Source: DASQPR01 sp963797675 (GTDB lineage: Bacteria > Actinomycetota > Actinomycetes > Mycobacteriales > Micromonosporaceae). Taken from it: a DNA stretch of 64,000 bases. The notes under the pieces were generated by a model that was not told the DNA's origin, did no database searches, and was given only the letters and a program-made list of their open reading frames with translations. Shown in pieces: positions 26,313 to 38,803 of this stretch. How positions within the stretch are numbered: the stretch's first letter is position 1; each line of letters begins with the position of its first letter. A program made the position numbers and the translations under genes. Location of the stretch: positions 2,418,001 through 2,482,000 of the forward strand of contig CAWCQQ010000002.1 in the NCBI GenBank assembly GCA_963797675.1, in the 5' to 3' direction.

Positions 26313-27026
26313 ATGATCGGCACATTGAAGACCGTCGTCTTCGACGCTCCGGACCACCGGGCGCTCGCGCAGTTCTACGTGGACCTGTTCGGCGGTGAGC
26401 AGCGCTACGTCGATGACGAGTGGGCCACCGTGTTCACGCCGGACGGCTGGCGCCTCGGATTCCAGGCCGCACCGAACCACATCGCGCCGCACTGGCCGGA
26501 TCCGGCCGGGCCGCAGCAGATGCACCTCGACATTCAGGTGCCCGACATCGACGTTGCCGCAGCGCGTGCCGAAACGCTCGGGGCCACCAAGATCGGCGGC
26601 GGTGAGCGCTGGCACGTGATGGCCGATCCGGCCGGCCACCCGTTCTGCCTGTCCCGTAACGACCAGACCGAGCCGATCCGGATGTTTGCGGTGAATATCG
26701 ACACCGAGGACACGAAGGCGCTGGCCACGTTCTACGGCGAGATGCTCGGCATGACCACGAAATACGACGGCGACGAGGCAATGTGGATCGGCGGCGAGCC
26801 GGGGCCGATGGGCGACATCCTGTTCCAGGGCGTCGCCGAGCATCGCGCACCGCGGTGGCCGGACCCGGCGTACCCGCAGCAGCTGCACCTCGACATCAAG
26901 GTTGACGACATCGATACAGCCGAGCCGCTCGCACTCGCGCTCGGCGCCACGCGGCTGCCCGGCGAAGGCGACAACTGGCGGGTCTACGCCGATCCGGCCG
27001 GGCACCCGTTCTGCCTGATCTGGTAG
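26313..27026 (+). CDS. Two-domain VOC (glyoxalase-fold) protein
   Basis: This 237-residue protein is made of two homologous glyoxalase/bleomycin-resistance-type halves (about 1-115 and 122-237). Each ends in a DPAGHPFCL motif and contains a WPDPA..QQ-HLDI strand. Such tandem proteins are common in actinomycetes, and most lack a defined substrate. SD GGGAGAG lies 6 nt before the ATG. It ends in TAG. Confidence 0.9.
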   Translation: MIGTLKTVVFDAPDHRALAQFYVDLFGGEQRYVDDEWATVFTPDGWRLGFQAAPNHIAPHWPDPAGPQQMHLDIQVPDIDVAAARAETLGATKIGGGERWHVMADPAGHPFCLSRNDQTEPIRMFAVNIDTEDTKALATFYGEMLGMTTKYDGDEAMWIGGEPGPMGDILFQGVAEHRAPRWPDPAYPQQLHLDIKVDDIDTAEPLALALGATRLPGEGDNWRVYADPAGHPFCLIW

Positions 27027-27061
27027 GTCCCTGATCTGGTAGGTCCCCGATCTGGTATGCG

Positions 27062-27259
27062 TCAGCCTTCGGCGCGCTCGGCCTGCTTGGCCGCGATGTC
27101 CTGATCGAGCGCGTCCATGCGCTCCCGGTGGACGTCGGCGATCGCCTCGTCGATCTTGGCGAGCTTATCGACGTCCTCCGGGTGCTTCCTGGCTTCCCGC
27201 TTGCGACCCCACATGAGCATCCGCTCGACAAATTTCATCACGCTGATTTCAAATGACAT
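27062..27259 (-). CDS. Small charged protein, unknown
   Basis: This 65-residue protein has an N-terminal hydrophobic/amphipathic stretch (MSFEISVMKFVERMLMW) followed by a highly charged helix rich in Glu, Asp, Lys and Arg that could be a coiled coil. SD GGGAG is well placed before the ATG at 27259. No family recognised. Confidence 0.6.
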   Translation of the reverse strand: MSFEISVMKFVERMLMWGRKREARKHPEDVDKLAKIDEAIADVHRERMDALDQDIAAKQAERAEG

Positions 27260-27365
27260 CGTGCGCTCCCGTTTTGTCGTGCCGTCGTCCGGCTATCGAG
27301 CTTTATGATCTGCGTGGCTGATTTTCGCGGCAGGACGCCGATGGCGGCTGACCTCGTGGCCCAAT

Positions 27366-27405
27366 CGTTATCCGAGATCAACAGGCGTTATCCGTGATCA
27401 ACAGG
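27366..27405. repeat. Direct repeat of 20 bp upstream of glgE
   Basis: CGTTATCCGAGATCAACAGG is repeated immediately, with one mismatch, as CGTTATCCGTGATCAACAGG. The pair ends 18 bp before the glgE start. Two adjacent half-sites on the same face of the helix (20-bp period) would suit a regulator that binds as a dimer or tetramer. Confidence 0.7.
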
Positions 27406-27423
27406 AAAGTGCAGCGGACTACC

Positions 27424-29380
27424 ATGGTGACGATGAGCGGACGCTTCCCGATCGAGGACATCACGCCGGTCGTGCATGCCGGTCAGTACGCCGCGAAGGC
27501 CGTGGTCGGCGAGCACGTACCGATCAGTGCCGTGGCGTATCGCGAAGGGCATGACGCGCTCGGTGCGATGGTGGTGTGGCGAGGTCCGGACGGCGAACGC
27601 GTACCGGTCCGGATGACGTCCACCGGCGAGGACGTCTGGCATGCGGCGATCACGCCGGACGCGGTCGGGCCGTGGGAGTTCGCGATCGAGGCGTTCAGCG
27701 ATCCGTACCTCACCTGGCACCACGCCATGACGGCGAAGGTCGATGCCGGTCAGGGCGTCGAGGATCTCGCGAACGATCTGGCGAAGGGCGCCGCGATCTT
27801 CGATCTGGCGGTCAAGGGCGCGCCGGACGAATTCGCGGCTGAGCTGATCGCCGCCGCCGATGCGTTGCGGGACGACGACGCCACGCTGGCCGACCGGATC
27901 GAGCCCGCGCTGGAACTCGACGCGGTGCTCTGGGACTACCCGGTCCGCGAACTCGTGACCACATCCGCGTGGCAGCCACTGTGGGTCGACCGTACCCGCG
28001 CGCTGTTCTCTGCTTGGTATGAGATGTTTCCCCGATCCGAGGCGCCGCTGGGAGCGAAGGGCAAGCCGAAGCACGGCACGTTCGCGACCGCCGCCGCGCG
28101 GCTGCCACGGATCGCCGAGATGGGCTTCGACATCGTCTACCTGCCGCCGATCCACCCGATCGGCGAGGTGAACCGTAAGGGCCGCAACAACGCGCTGCGG
28201 GCGCGCAAGGACGATGTCGGCTCGCCGTGGGCGATCGGCTCGGCCGCCGGCGGGCACGATGCGATCCATCCCGAACTCGGCACCGAGGACGACTTCCGGG
28301 CGTTCGTGAAGCAGGCCGAGTCGGTCGGCCTCGAGGTCGCGCTCGACCTCGCGCTGCAGTGCGCGCCAGACCACCCGTGGGTGAAGACCCATCCGGAGTG
28401 GTTCACCACGCTCGCGGACGGCACGATCGCCTACGCGGAGAACCCGCCGAAGAAGTACCAGGACATCTACCCGCTCAACTTCGACAACGATCCCGAGGGC
28501 ATCCGCGCCGAGATCCTGCGGATCGTGCTGCACTGGGTATCGCTGGGCGTCAAGGTGTTCCGGGTCGACAACCCGCACACGAAGCCGGTGCCGTTCTGGC
28601 ACTGGCTGATCTGGCAGTCAAGGCGGTCGATCCGGACGTGCTGTTCCTCGCCGAGGCGTTCACCGTGCCGGCCATGATGAAGGGTCTCGGCAGCATCGGC
28701 TTCACCCAGTCGCTACACCTACTTCACGTGGCGCACCAAGGGCTATGAACTGCGCGAATACTGCGAGGAACTGGTCGCCACCGCGGACCGGATGCGTCCG
28801 AACTTCTGGCCGACGACGCCCGACATCATGCCGGAGCATCTGCAGGCCGGGCAGCCGCCGATGTTCAAGATCAGAGCGATCCTGGCGGCGATGCTGTCTC
28901 CGTCGTGGGGCATCTACTCCGGTTACGAACTCTTCGAACACGAGCCGCGGCCCGGCGTCGAGGAACTGAAGGACAACGAGAAATATGAGCTGAAGCCGCG
29001 CCCGTGGGCGGCCAGGGAGGCGGCCGGTGAGTCACTCGCGCCGCTATCTCGGCAAGCTCAACAAGATCCGGCGCGCGCATCCGGCGCTGCACTGGCTGCG
29101 CAACCTCCGGTTCCACGACAGTGACAACGATCAGATCCTCTGCTTCTCGAAGCGCGACGAGCAGACCGGCGACATCGTCATCTGTGTCGTCACGCTCGAC
29201 CCGATCCACGTGCAGTGGGCCAATATCGACCTGAACATGCCGGCGCTCGGCTTCGAGTGGCAGCACCGGTTCGCGGTCGCCGATCAGTTGTCCGGCGTGA
29301 AGTTCAACTGGGGTCAGCACAATGCGGTCAAGCTCGATCCGCAACTGGAACCGGCGCACGTCCTGGTCGTCACGGGCTGA
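27424..29380 (+). CDS. glgE: Maltosyltransferase GlgE (three single-base frameshifts)
   Basis: This is alpha-1,4-glucan:maltose-1-phosphate maltosyltransferase (GH13_3), which extends alpha-glucan from maltose 1-phosphate. Family landmarks run through three frames: N-terminal domain from MSGRFPIEDITP, then GFDIVYLPPIHPIG, the nucleophile Asp in VFRVDNPHTKP, the acid/base Glu in LFLAEAFTVP and NFWPTTPDIMPEHLQ. The tail reads LNKIRRAHPALHWLRNL. Breaks lie near 28617 (one G missing in tggca-gtcaag), near 28712 (extra C) and near 29042 (extra C). Each repair needs one base and restores a perfect family match, so base errors are likely. If real, the gene would be dead. ATG 27424 or 27433 is the start; no strong SD. 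Confidence 0.9.
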
Positions 29381-29452
29381 TCCACGTCGGAACACTTCTT
29401 CCGAAGGTATCGGCACGAATATCGCGCAGTTGCCATCGGGCCGGTTGCGGAT

Positions 29453-30112
29453 CTACCGGGGCCTGACCGATCCGGCGTCAGTTTCAGCGCGCGACGCTCC
29501 GGCCAGGTCGGATCGCACGGTCCAGCCGAGCGAGAGATACAGCGCCCGGCCGTCCGCGCTGGCCGACAGGATCCCGTTGGTCAGACCCGCCGCGACGGCG
29601 CGATCCCCGAGGATCCGCATCATCACCGTGCCCAGACCGCGCCGCTGGTGCGGCGGACGGGTCCACACCTGGTCCACGACGCCGTACGCGCCGCTCGGGG
29701 CCAGCCGTGCCCAGGCGGCGATCTCGCCGTCCGCGTCGAGCATGTGTACGACATGCGTTGCGCCTTCCATCGCGACGCGTGCCGTGTACGGCGCGACCGG
29801 TACGGCCGTCCCGGCGTGGAAGGTCGCTGTCATCAGGTAGCCCGGCTCATCCATCGTCCAGGCCTCGGGCAGTGCGGCGCGCAGGTCGGCCGCGGTCCCG
29901 CAGATCTTGATCCAGGTACCGGGCTCCGTCAGTTCGCGACCGAGCCGCCGCAGCGTGGCTTCATCCCAGGTGTGCAGCACGTGCCGGAAGCATCGGCCGG
30001 GTCGCTGTGCGTGCACCATGAATCCGCCGGGGATCGGCGTCGGCGCGGGCGACTGCCGCGAAACGGCCCACCCGCGACCCCAGACCGTCATCAGTTCGGT
30101 CAGGTCGGTCAT
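29453..30112 (-). CDS. GNAT-family acetyltransferase
   Basis: This 219-residue protein has a C-terminal GNAT fold. Motif A reads VWTRPPHQRRGLGTVMMRIL (Q/RxxGxG/A pyrophosphate loop) and is followed by ADGRALYLSLGW. It acetylates an unknown amine substrate with acetyl-CoA. The chosen ATG (MTDLTELM) has AGGA upstream. It interrupts the glgE-treS series on the opposite strand. Confidence 0.87.
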   Translation of the reverse strand: MTDLTELMTVWGRGWAVSRQSPAPTPIPGGFMVHAQRPGRCFRHVLHTWDEATLRRLGRELTEPGTWIKICGTAADLRAALPEAWTMDEPGYLMTATFHAGTAVPVAPYTARVAMEGATHVVHMLDADGEIAAWARLAPSGAYGVVDQVWTRPPHQRRGLGTVMMRILGDRAVAAGLTNGILSASADGRALYLSLGWTVRSDLAGASRAETDAGSVRPR

Positions 30113-30289
30113 CGGGGCATCCTGCCCGAATCCCGGCGCGGCCGGCAAGCCGATAACACCACAGCTCGCCGCCGCGGCGCCGGGTAATGATCAAAATGGG
30201 ACACCGCATCGTCGCGACGCCGCCGAGGGCGAGAATAGGTGCAGATCGACCTCACGTTTCCAGCGCGCGGAAAGAGGGGAGTGACAAAC

Positions 30290-32058
<1,769 letters not shown>

Positions 32059-32062
<4 letters not shown>

Positions 32063-33387
32063 TGGTGCTGCCGTTTGCCGACTGGATCCCGCATCAGCGG
32101 TGGTACGCCGGACGCGGTCGCATGATCAGATCGGCCGAACCCGTCGCGGTCACGCCGCTGGACGAGACACTCGACCACGTGCTGGTGCACGTCGAGTACG
32201 AAGACGGCGCACCGGACACCTATCAACTGATCGTCGGCTGGGACCGGCCGCCGGCGGGCGAATACGCCGCGACCGCGCGGATCGGCGAGAGCGACGGCCG
32301 TACCGGATATGACGCGCTCTACAACGAGGACGCCTGCCGGGCACTGCTGGCCCTGATCCTCGGCGGTGCCGAGCGCGGTGACCTGTCCTTCATCCCCGAA
32401 CCGGGCACGGACCTGCCGACCGATCCGGGCGTACGGGTGATGGACGTCGAGCAGAGCAACACCAGCGTGGTGTTCGACACGTCCGCGATACTGAAACTGT
32501 TCCGTCGAGTTGTCCCGGGTATGAACCCTGACCTGGAACTTGGCCGTGCGCTGGGGCGTGCCGGCAGCCAGCACGTCGCGCACCTGCTGGGCGCGATCGA
32601 GACGCCGCAGGCATCGCTTGCCACGTTGACCGAGTTCGCCGCGAGCGCCGCCGACGGCTGGGCGATGGCCGTCGCGAGTACGCGCGACCTGATCTCCATC
32701 CCGTACGTGCCGCCCGAGGACTCCGGCGGGGACTTCGCCGGTGAGGCTTACCGTCTCGGTGAAGCGGTCGCCTCGGTGCATGCGACGCTCGGCGACGCGC
32801 TCGGTCGCGATGTCGCGCAGCCGGACGTCGAGCACCTCATGACGAGGCTGCGGGAGTCGATCGCGGCAGCACCCGAGTTGGCACCGTACGAGGACCTGGC
32901 GGCGGCCGTCCTCGCCAAGGCCGGTCTCCCGACCATCGTGCAGCGGGTGCACGGCGATCTCCACCTGGGTCAGGTGCTGCGGACACCGGAGAACTGGATC
33001 CTGATCGACTTCGAGGGCGAGCCCGGCCAGCCGATCCCCGATCGCCGCCGCCCGGACTCGCCGATGCGCGACGTCGCCGGCATGATGCGGTCGTTCGACT
33101 ACGCCGCCCACCAGTTGCTGGTCGACCGGGCCGACGACGAGGATCTGACCGCGCTCGCCACCGCGTGGGGCGTCCGCAATCAGGCCGCGTTCTGCGATGG
33201 TTATGCGGCGACCGCCGGCACCGATCCCCGCGAGCATGCCGACCTGCTGGCAGCCTACGAGCTGGACAAGGCGCTCTACGAGGTCGCGTACGAGACGAAG
33301 TTCCGGCCGAACTGGCGCTGGATCCCGATGCACGCCGTGCAGCGTCTGCTTGGCGTCGAGGCACCCTTGGATGAGAGAGTCCACTGA
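32059..33387 (+). CDS. mak: Maltokinase
   Basis: This 442-residue maltokinase (Pep2) phosphorylates maltose to maltose 1-phosphate with ATP. It shows the catalytic loop RVHGDLHLGQVL and the metal motif LIDFEGEPGQP. The N-terminal cap domain begins PFADWIPHQRWYAG, and the C-terminal segment FRPNWRWIPMHAVQRLL is typical. It is translationally coupled on both sides: ATGA overlap with treS and TGATG overlap with glgB. Confidence 0.95.
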
Positions 33388-35489
33388 TGGACAGCCTGAT
33401 TGTCGGCAACGAGCACGACCCGCACTCGATGCTCGGCGCGCATCCGCATGCGAACGGCACGACGATCCGAACCCTGCGGCGCGGGGCGCAGGACGTGCGC
33501 GTCGTGGTCGACGGCGTGGAAACGCCGATGCAGCGCGTACACGACGAGGGCGTGTTCGAGGTCGATCTGGCGGACACGGTGACCGACTACCGCGTCTATG
33601 TGGACGGAAACCGGGTCGACGACCCGTACCGGCACCTGCCGACGCTCGGCGAACTCGATCTGCACCTGCTGATCGAGGGGCGGCACGAGCGGCTCTGGAC
33701 GGTCCTCGGCGCACAGCCGAAAGGCGACGGCACGGCGTTCGCGGTGTGGGCGCCGAACGCGCTCGGCGTACGCGTGGTCGGCGACTTCAGCGGCTGGGGC
33801 ATGCACGAGGGCTGGCCGATGCGATCGCTGGGCAAGAGCGGAGTCTGGGAGCTGTACGTGCCCGGAGCGACCGCCGGCCAGCGGTACAAGTACCGCATCC
33901 TCGGCCGCGACGGCGTGTGGCGGGAGAAGGCCGATCCGATGGCCCGACAGGCCGAGGTGTCGCCGTCCACCGCGTCCGTGATCGAGTCGTCCTCCTACGT
34001 GTGGCAGGACGACGCCTGGATGGCGAAGCGCGCCGGGTCGGCGCTGCATCGCGCGCCGATGAGCTGCTACGAGGTCCATCTGGGATCGTGGCGTCCGGGG
34101 CTGTCCTACCAGGGCCTGGCCGACTTTCTGGTCGGCTACGTCAAGTGGATGGGCTTCACGCACGTCGAACTCATGCCGGTGATGGAACACCCGTACGGCG
34201 GGTCGTGGGGGTATCAGGTCTCCGGCTATTACGCACCGACGTCGCGGTGGGGCGACCCCGACGGGCTGCGGCTGCTGATCGATCGGCTGCACCAGGCCGG
34301 GATCGGCGTGATCCTGGATTGGGTGCCGGCGCACTTCCCGAAAGACGACTGGGCGCTGGCCCGTTTCGATGGCACCGCGCTCTACGAGAACGCCGACCCG
34401 AGCCGTGGCGAGCACCCCGACTGGGGTACGTACATCTTCGATTACGCCCGTCCCGAGGTCCGGAACTTCCTGGTCGCGAACGCGCTCTACTGGTGCGAGG
34501 AGTTCCACGCCGACGGCCTGCGGGTGGACGCGGTCGCCTCGATGCTCTACCTCGACTATTCGCGCGAGGCCGGCGAATGGACCCCGAACCAGTACGGTGG
34601 CCGGGAGAATCTGGACGCGATCTCGTTCCTGCAGGAGATGAACGCGACCGTCTACAGGTACCACCCCGGCGTGACGACGATTGCCGAGGAGTCGACGGCC
34701 TACCCGGGTGTGACCCAGCCGACCAGCCATGACGGGCTGGGTTTCGGTTTCAAGTGGAACATGGGCTGGATGCACGACACGCTCGACTACGTCGAGCACG
34801 AGGGCATTCACCGCCAGTACCACCACGGCGAGATGACGTTCGCGGCGGTGTACGCGTGGAGCGAGAACTACGTGCTCCCGATCAGCCACGACGAGGTCGT
34901 GCACGGGAAGCGTTCGCTGGCCGCGAAGATGCCCGGCGATACGTGGCAGCGGCTGGCCACACTGCGTGCGCTGTACGGCTACATGTGGGCGTTCCCCGGC
35001 AAGCAGCTGCTGTTCATGGGCAGCGAACTGGCCGACGATCGCGAGTGGAGCGAGTCCCGCGGACTCGACTGGCAGCTGGAGAGCGTGCCCGAGCGGGCCG
35101 GCGTCCAGCGGGTCGTCAAGGATCTCAACGAGGTGTACGCGCGAACGCCCGCTCTCTGGACGCAGGACACCGTCGGCGCCGGCTTCCGCTGGATCGAGCC
35201 GAACGACACGGGCGGCAACACGTTCTCGTTCGTCCGCTACGGCGACCATGGCGAACTGCTCGTGTGCGTCGTGAACTTCTCCACTCAGCCGCACGAGGGT
35301 TACCGGCTCGGCATGCCACATGCCGGTCGCTGGCTGGAGATCATGAACACCGACGCGGAGATGTACGGCGGCTCCGGCGTCGGCAATCTCGGCGCCGTCA
35401 CCGCGGACGAGATCCCAGCGCACGGCCTGCCGGCGTCGGTGATGCTGCGCGTGCCGCCGCTGGGCGCGCTCTGGCTGCGCCCCGAGTAG
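33387..35489 (+). CDS. glgB: 1,4-alpha-glucan branching enzyme
   Basis: This 700-residue GH13_9 enzyme places alpha-1,6 branches on the glucan made by GlgE. It has two N-terminal beta domains (NEHDPHSMLGAHP; CBM48 FAVWAPNALGVRVVGDFSGW). In the barrel, the nucleophile Asp is in GLRVDAVASMLYLDY, the acid/base Glu in TIAEESTAYPGV and the third Asp in PISHDEVVHGK. Length and motifs are normal. It is the last gene of the treS-mak-glgB operon and ends in TAG. Confidence 0.97.
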   Translation: MDSLIVGNEHDPHSMLGAHPHANGTTIRTLRRGAQDVRVVVDGVETPMQRVHDEGVFEVDLADTVTDYRVYVDGNRVDDPYRHLPTLGELDLHLLIEGRHERLWTVLGAQPKGDGTAFAVWAPNALGVRVVGDFSGWGMHEGWPMRSLGKSGVWELYVPGATAGQRYKYRILGRDGVWREKADPMARQAEVSPSTASVIESSSYVWQDDAWMAKRAGSALHRAPMSCYEVHLGSWRPGLSYQGLADFLVGYVKWMGFTHVELMPVMEHPYGGSWGYQVSGYYAPTSRWGDPDGLRLLIDRLHQAGIGVILDWVPAHFPKDDWALARFDGTALYENADPSRGEHPDWGTYIFDYARPEVRNFLVANALYWCEEFHADGLRVDAVASMLYLDYSREAGEWTPNQYGGRENLDAISFLQEMNATVYRYHPGVTTIAEESTAYPGVTQPTSHDGLGFGFKWNMGWMHDTLDYVEHEGIHRQYHHGEMTFAAVYAWSENYVLPISHDEVVHGKRSLAAKMPGDTWQRLATLRALYGYMWAFPGKQLLFMGSELADDREWSESRGLDWQLESVPERAGVQRVVKDLNEVYARTPALWTQDTVGAGFRWIEPNDTGGNTFSFVRYGDHGELLVCVVNFSTQPHEGYRLGMPHAGRWLEIMNTDAEMYGGSGVGNLGAVTADEIPAHGLPASVMLRVPPLGALWLRPE

Positions 35490-35623
35490 CGGTGCGTTGG
35501 GACGTCGGACGCAGCGTGTTCGCTCCTGCGGCAGTCGCCGCGACCGGACATAAAAACGGATAAACGCTGATAATTAGCTGATAGGCTGCATCTTCTCAGA
35601 AACGTATTTGGGCAGGTGCAGAC

Positions 35624-37322
35624 GTGGGCAAAGAAACCGCGAAGTCGATCGTCGGGCAGATTCCGACATTCCTCGCACTCCTCGCGGCGGCGACGCTCGT
35701 GTTCACGCCCCAGCGCTCCACCGGCCTGACGTTGACCGCGCTTGCGCTCGCCGGAGTCGCCTGGAAGGCGTTGACCACCACGTTCGCCACGACGACCGTG
35801 GCGCAGTTGATGCTCGTGTTCGGCGTACTCGCGAGCGGGGTCACGACCGACATCGACAGCCGTACGAACGTGGTGATAGCCGCCGCCGGGGGCACGTTGA
35901 TGCTGCTCATCGTCGTCCAGCCGACGATCGACGGCCTGCTGAAGCGGCCCGCGCTGGGGGTTCGGAACCTGCCGGGCTACCGCCGAGCCCGCATGATCAA
36001 GCCGCGGGTTCTGTTCGGCACGAATCTCGCCGCGGTCGGGCTGCTCACGCTGCTGGTCGGGGTGCACCGATCCACGTGGCCGGTCGCGATCGTGGGGCTG
36101 GCGAACCTGGCCGCCTGTGCCGTAGCCGTTGTGCAGTCGGTCTCGGCGACGGCGCATGCACGGCTACCATCTGCGGGCGTTCCGCGCGGCACTCGAGCGC
36201 TATCAGCCCGCGTTCGCGGTCTACTTCAGCGCACCGCCGAACACGGAGTTCCACGTCGATATGTGGTTGCCGTACCTGGAACGGATCGGGCGACCCTTCG
36301 TGATCATCGTGCGGGAGCCCGGCGCGCTGCGCAGGCTCGGCGCGACCGCGGACGTCCCGGTCGTGTACTGCCCGACCGTCCCGTTCGTCGACCAGGCCGT
36401 CACGCCGAGCATGGGGGTGTGCTTCTACGTGAACAACGGCGCGAAGAACAGCCACATGGTCCGGTTCAACGAGATGACCCATATCCAGCTGCTGCACGGC
36501 GACAGCGACAAGGCGTCCAGTTTCAATCCGGTGACCGCGATGTTCGATCGGATCTTCGTGGCTGGTCAGGCCGGCATCGACCGGTACGGCGCGAACGGTG
36601 TCCACATTGCGCGCAGCAAGTTCGACATCGTCGGCCGGCCGCAGGTCGAGGCGATCGAGGTGGCCCACGAGCCGGTCCGCGACGTCGCCGACCAGGTCGT
36701 CCTGTACGCGACGACCTGGGTCGGCATCTACACCGACGCGAACTACTGCTCGCTGCCGATCGGCGAGAAGATCGTCCGGCAACTGCTGGAACGCCGGGCG
36801 ACGGTGATCCTGCGCTCGCATCCGTACGCGTACAAGGATGCGGTCAGCGTTCGGCACATCGCCCATCTGCACGAGATCCTCGCCGAGGATCGGGAGCGGA
36901 CCGGCCGGCAGCACGTGTTCGGTGCAGCCGCGCAGATCGGGATGTCGGTGTTTGAATGCGTGAACCTGGCCGACGCGATGATCTCCGACGTGTCCGGCGT
37001 CGCGTCCGATTTCCTTTACTCCGGCAAGCCGTTCGCGTTGACGAACATGCTGGCCGAGTCCGCGGACGAATTCGTACGATCGTTTCCGCTGGCCCGGGCC
37101 GCGTACGTCATCGACGAGCACGCGGGGAACCTGGACGGCGTACTCGATGATCTTTTGGATGGTGATCCTCTGGAGGCGGTCCGGGGTGAGGTGCGGACCT
37201 ACTACCTCGGCGAGTTCGCCGAGGACGGCTACGCGGACGGTTTCGTGCAGATCGCCCGGTCCTATGTTGATCAGGGTGCTGTAACGCTGATCACCGAGCG
37301 TTCGGCGGGCGTTTCGGCGTAG
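35624..37322 (+). CDS. Membrane CDP-glycerol glycerophosphotransferase-like enzyme (one frameshift)
   Basis: This protein has about 565 residues. The N-terminal part to about residue 180 has four to six hydrophobic helices. The rest is a TagB/TagF-type domain with SHPYAYKD and the diagnostic SDVSGVASDFLYSGKP. The frame shifts once near 36160 between the membrane part and the YHLRAFRAALERYQPAF segment; one extra base in a GC-rich run explains it. The family polymerises or primes glycerol- or ribitol-phosphate wall polymers. A GTG start follows CAGGTG. The upstream AT-rich segment (35540-35600) contains a repeated GCTGATA and is the likely promoter. Confidence 0.83.
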
Positions 37323-37332
37323 GTTTCAAGCC

Positions 37333-38727
37333 ATGACCAACCACGTTGATGTGCTCGTGCTCGGTGCCGGACCCGGCGGCTACGTCGCCGCGATTCGAGC
37401 GGCTCAACTGGGCCGTTCGGTGGCCATCGTGGAGGAGAAATACTGGGGTGGCGTCTGCCTGAACGTCGGCTGCATCCCGTCGAAGGCACTGCTGCGCAAC
37501 GCCGAGCTGGCGCACATCTTCACCGCCGAGAAGAAGACGTTCGGGATCTCCGGCGACGTCACGTTCGACTACGGCGTCGCGTTCTCGCGCAGCCGCACGG
37601 TCGCCGACGGCCGGGCCAAGGGCGTGCGGTTCCTGATGAAGAAGAACAAGATCACCGAGTACGAGGGCCGGGGTACGTTCACCGGCGCGAACGCCATGTC
37701 GATTGCGAAGGCCGACGGCTCGTCCGAGACGGTGACGTTCGACCACGCGATCATCGCGACCGGCGCGAAAGCGCGGCTGCTGCCCGGCACGTCGCTGAGC
37801 GAGCGGGTGGTGACCTACGAGGAGCAGATCCTCTCCGACACGCTGCCGAAGAGCATCATCATCGCCGGTGCCGGCGCGATCGGCGTCGAGTTCGCGTACG
37901 TGCTGCACAACTTCGGCGTGCAGGTGACCATCGTGGAGTACCTCGATCGGATGGTGCCGCTGGAGGACGAGGCGGTCAGCGCGGAGCTGGCGAAGCGGTA
38001 CCGGCGGCTCGGCGTCGAGGTGCTGACCGGCGCGCGGGTCGCCTCGGTCGTGGAGAACGGCGACGGCGTCGACGTCACCTACGTACGCGACGGCGTGACC
38101 GAGACCCGCCGCGCCGACAAGGTGCTGCAGGCGATCGGCTTCGCACCGAACGTGACCGGCTACGGCCTGGAGGCGACCGGGGTCGAGCTGACCGAACGCG
38201 GTGCGATCGAGGTGGACCGCCGTGGCCGTACGAACGTGCCGCACATCTTCGCGATCGGCGACGTGACCGCGCAACTGATGCTCGCGCACGCGGCCGAGGC
38301 GATGGGCGTGGTGGCGGCCGAGACGATCGCCGGGGTCGAGACGATGGAACTCGACTTCGTGATGATCCCGCGGGCGACGTTCTGCCAGCCACAGATCGCC
38401 AGCTTCGGCTTCACCGAGAAGCAGGCGTACGAGCTGGAGTACGACGTGAAGGTCGCAACGTTCCCGTTCACCGCGAACGGCAAGGCGCACGGCATCGGCG
38501 ACACCGCGGGCTTCGTCAAGCTGCTGTCCGATCGGGCTACCGGCGAGCTGCTCGGCGGCCATCTGATCGGCCCGGACGTCACCGAGTTGCTGCCGGAACT
38601 CACGCTCGCGCAGCGCTTCGAACTCCGCGACATCGATCTGGCCCGCAACGTCCACGCCCATCCAACCCTCGGTGAAGCCCTACAGGAGTCGATCCATGGG
38701 CTCGCTGGGCACATGATCAACTTCTAG
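37333..38727 (+). CDS. lpdA: Dihydrolipoyl dehydrogenase
   Basis: This 464-residue FAD disulfide oxidoreductase has FAD loop GAGPGGYVAA, redox disulfide GGVCLNVGCIPSK, NAD loop AGAGAIGVEFA, second FAD motif IFAIGDV and the His-Glu pair in HAHPTLGEA. All catalytic residues are present. It serves as E3 of 2-oxoacid dehydrogenase complexes. No E1/E2 genes are nearby, so it probably supplies them in trans. Confidence 0.95.
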   Translation: MTNHVDVLVLGAGPGGYVAAIRAAQLGRSVAIVEEKYWGGVCLNVGCIPSKALLRNAELAHIFTAEKKTFGISGDVTFDYGVAFSRSRTVADGRAKGVRFLMKKNKITEYEGRGTFTGANAMSIAKADGSSETVTFDHAIIATGAKARLLPGTSLSERVVTYEEQILSDTLPKSIIIAGAGAIGVEFAYVLHNFGVQVTIVEYLDRMVPLEDEAVSAELAKRYRRLGVEVLTGARVASVVENGDGVDVTYVRDGVTETRRADKVLQAIGFAPNVTGYGLEATGVELTERGAIEVDRRGRTNVPHIFAIGDVTAQLMLAHAAEAMGVVAAETIAGVETMELDFVMIPRATFCQPQIASFGFTEKQAYELEYDVKVATFPFTANGKAHGIGDTAGFVKLLSDRATGELLGGHLIGPDVTELLPELTLAQRFELRDIDLARNVHAHPTLGEALQESIHGLAGHMINF

Positions 38728-38803
38728 AAAGCTTCACGCACTGATTACGTGCGCTCCAGATCACGGACACTGGCGCGGCGTGTCGGTAGGTGCTACTTGC
38801 TTC

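Noticed and set aside
33276..35423. 715-codon open frame antisense to glgB
   Set aside because: glgB is unambiguous on the other strand and the antisense product has no family features.
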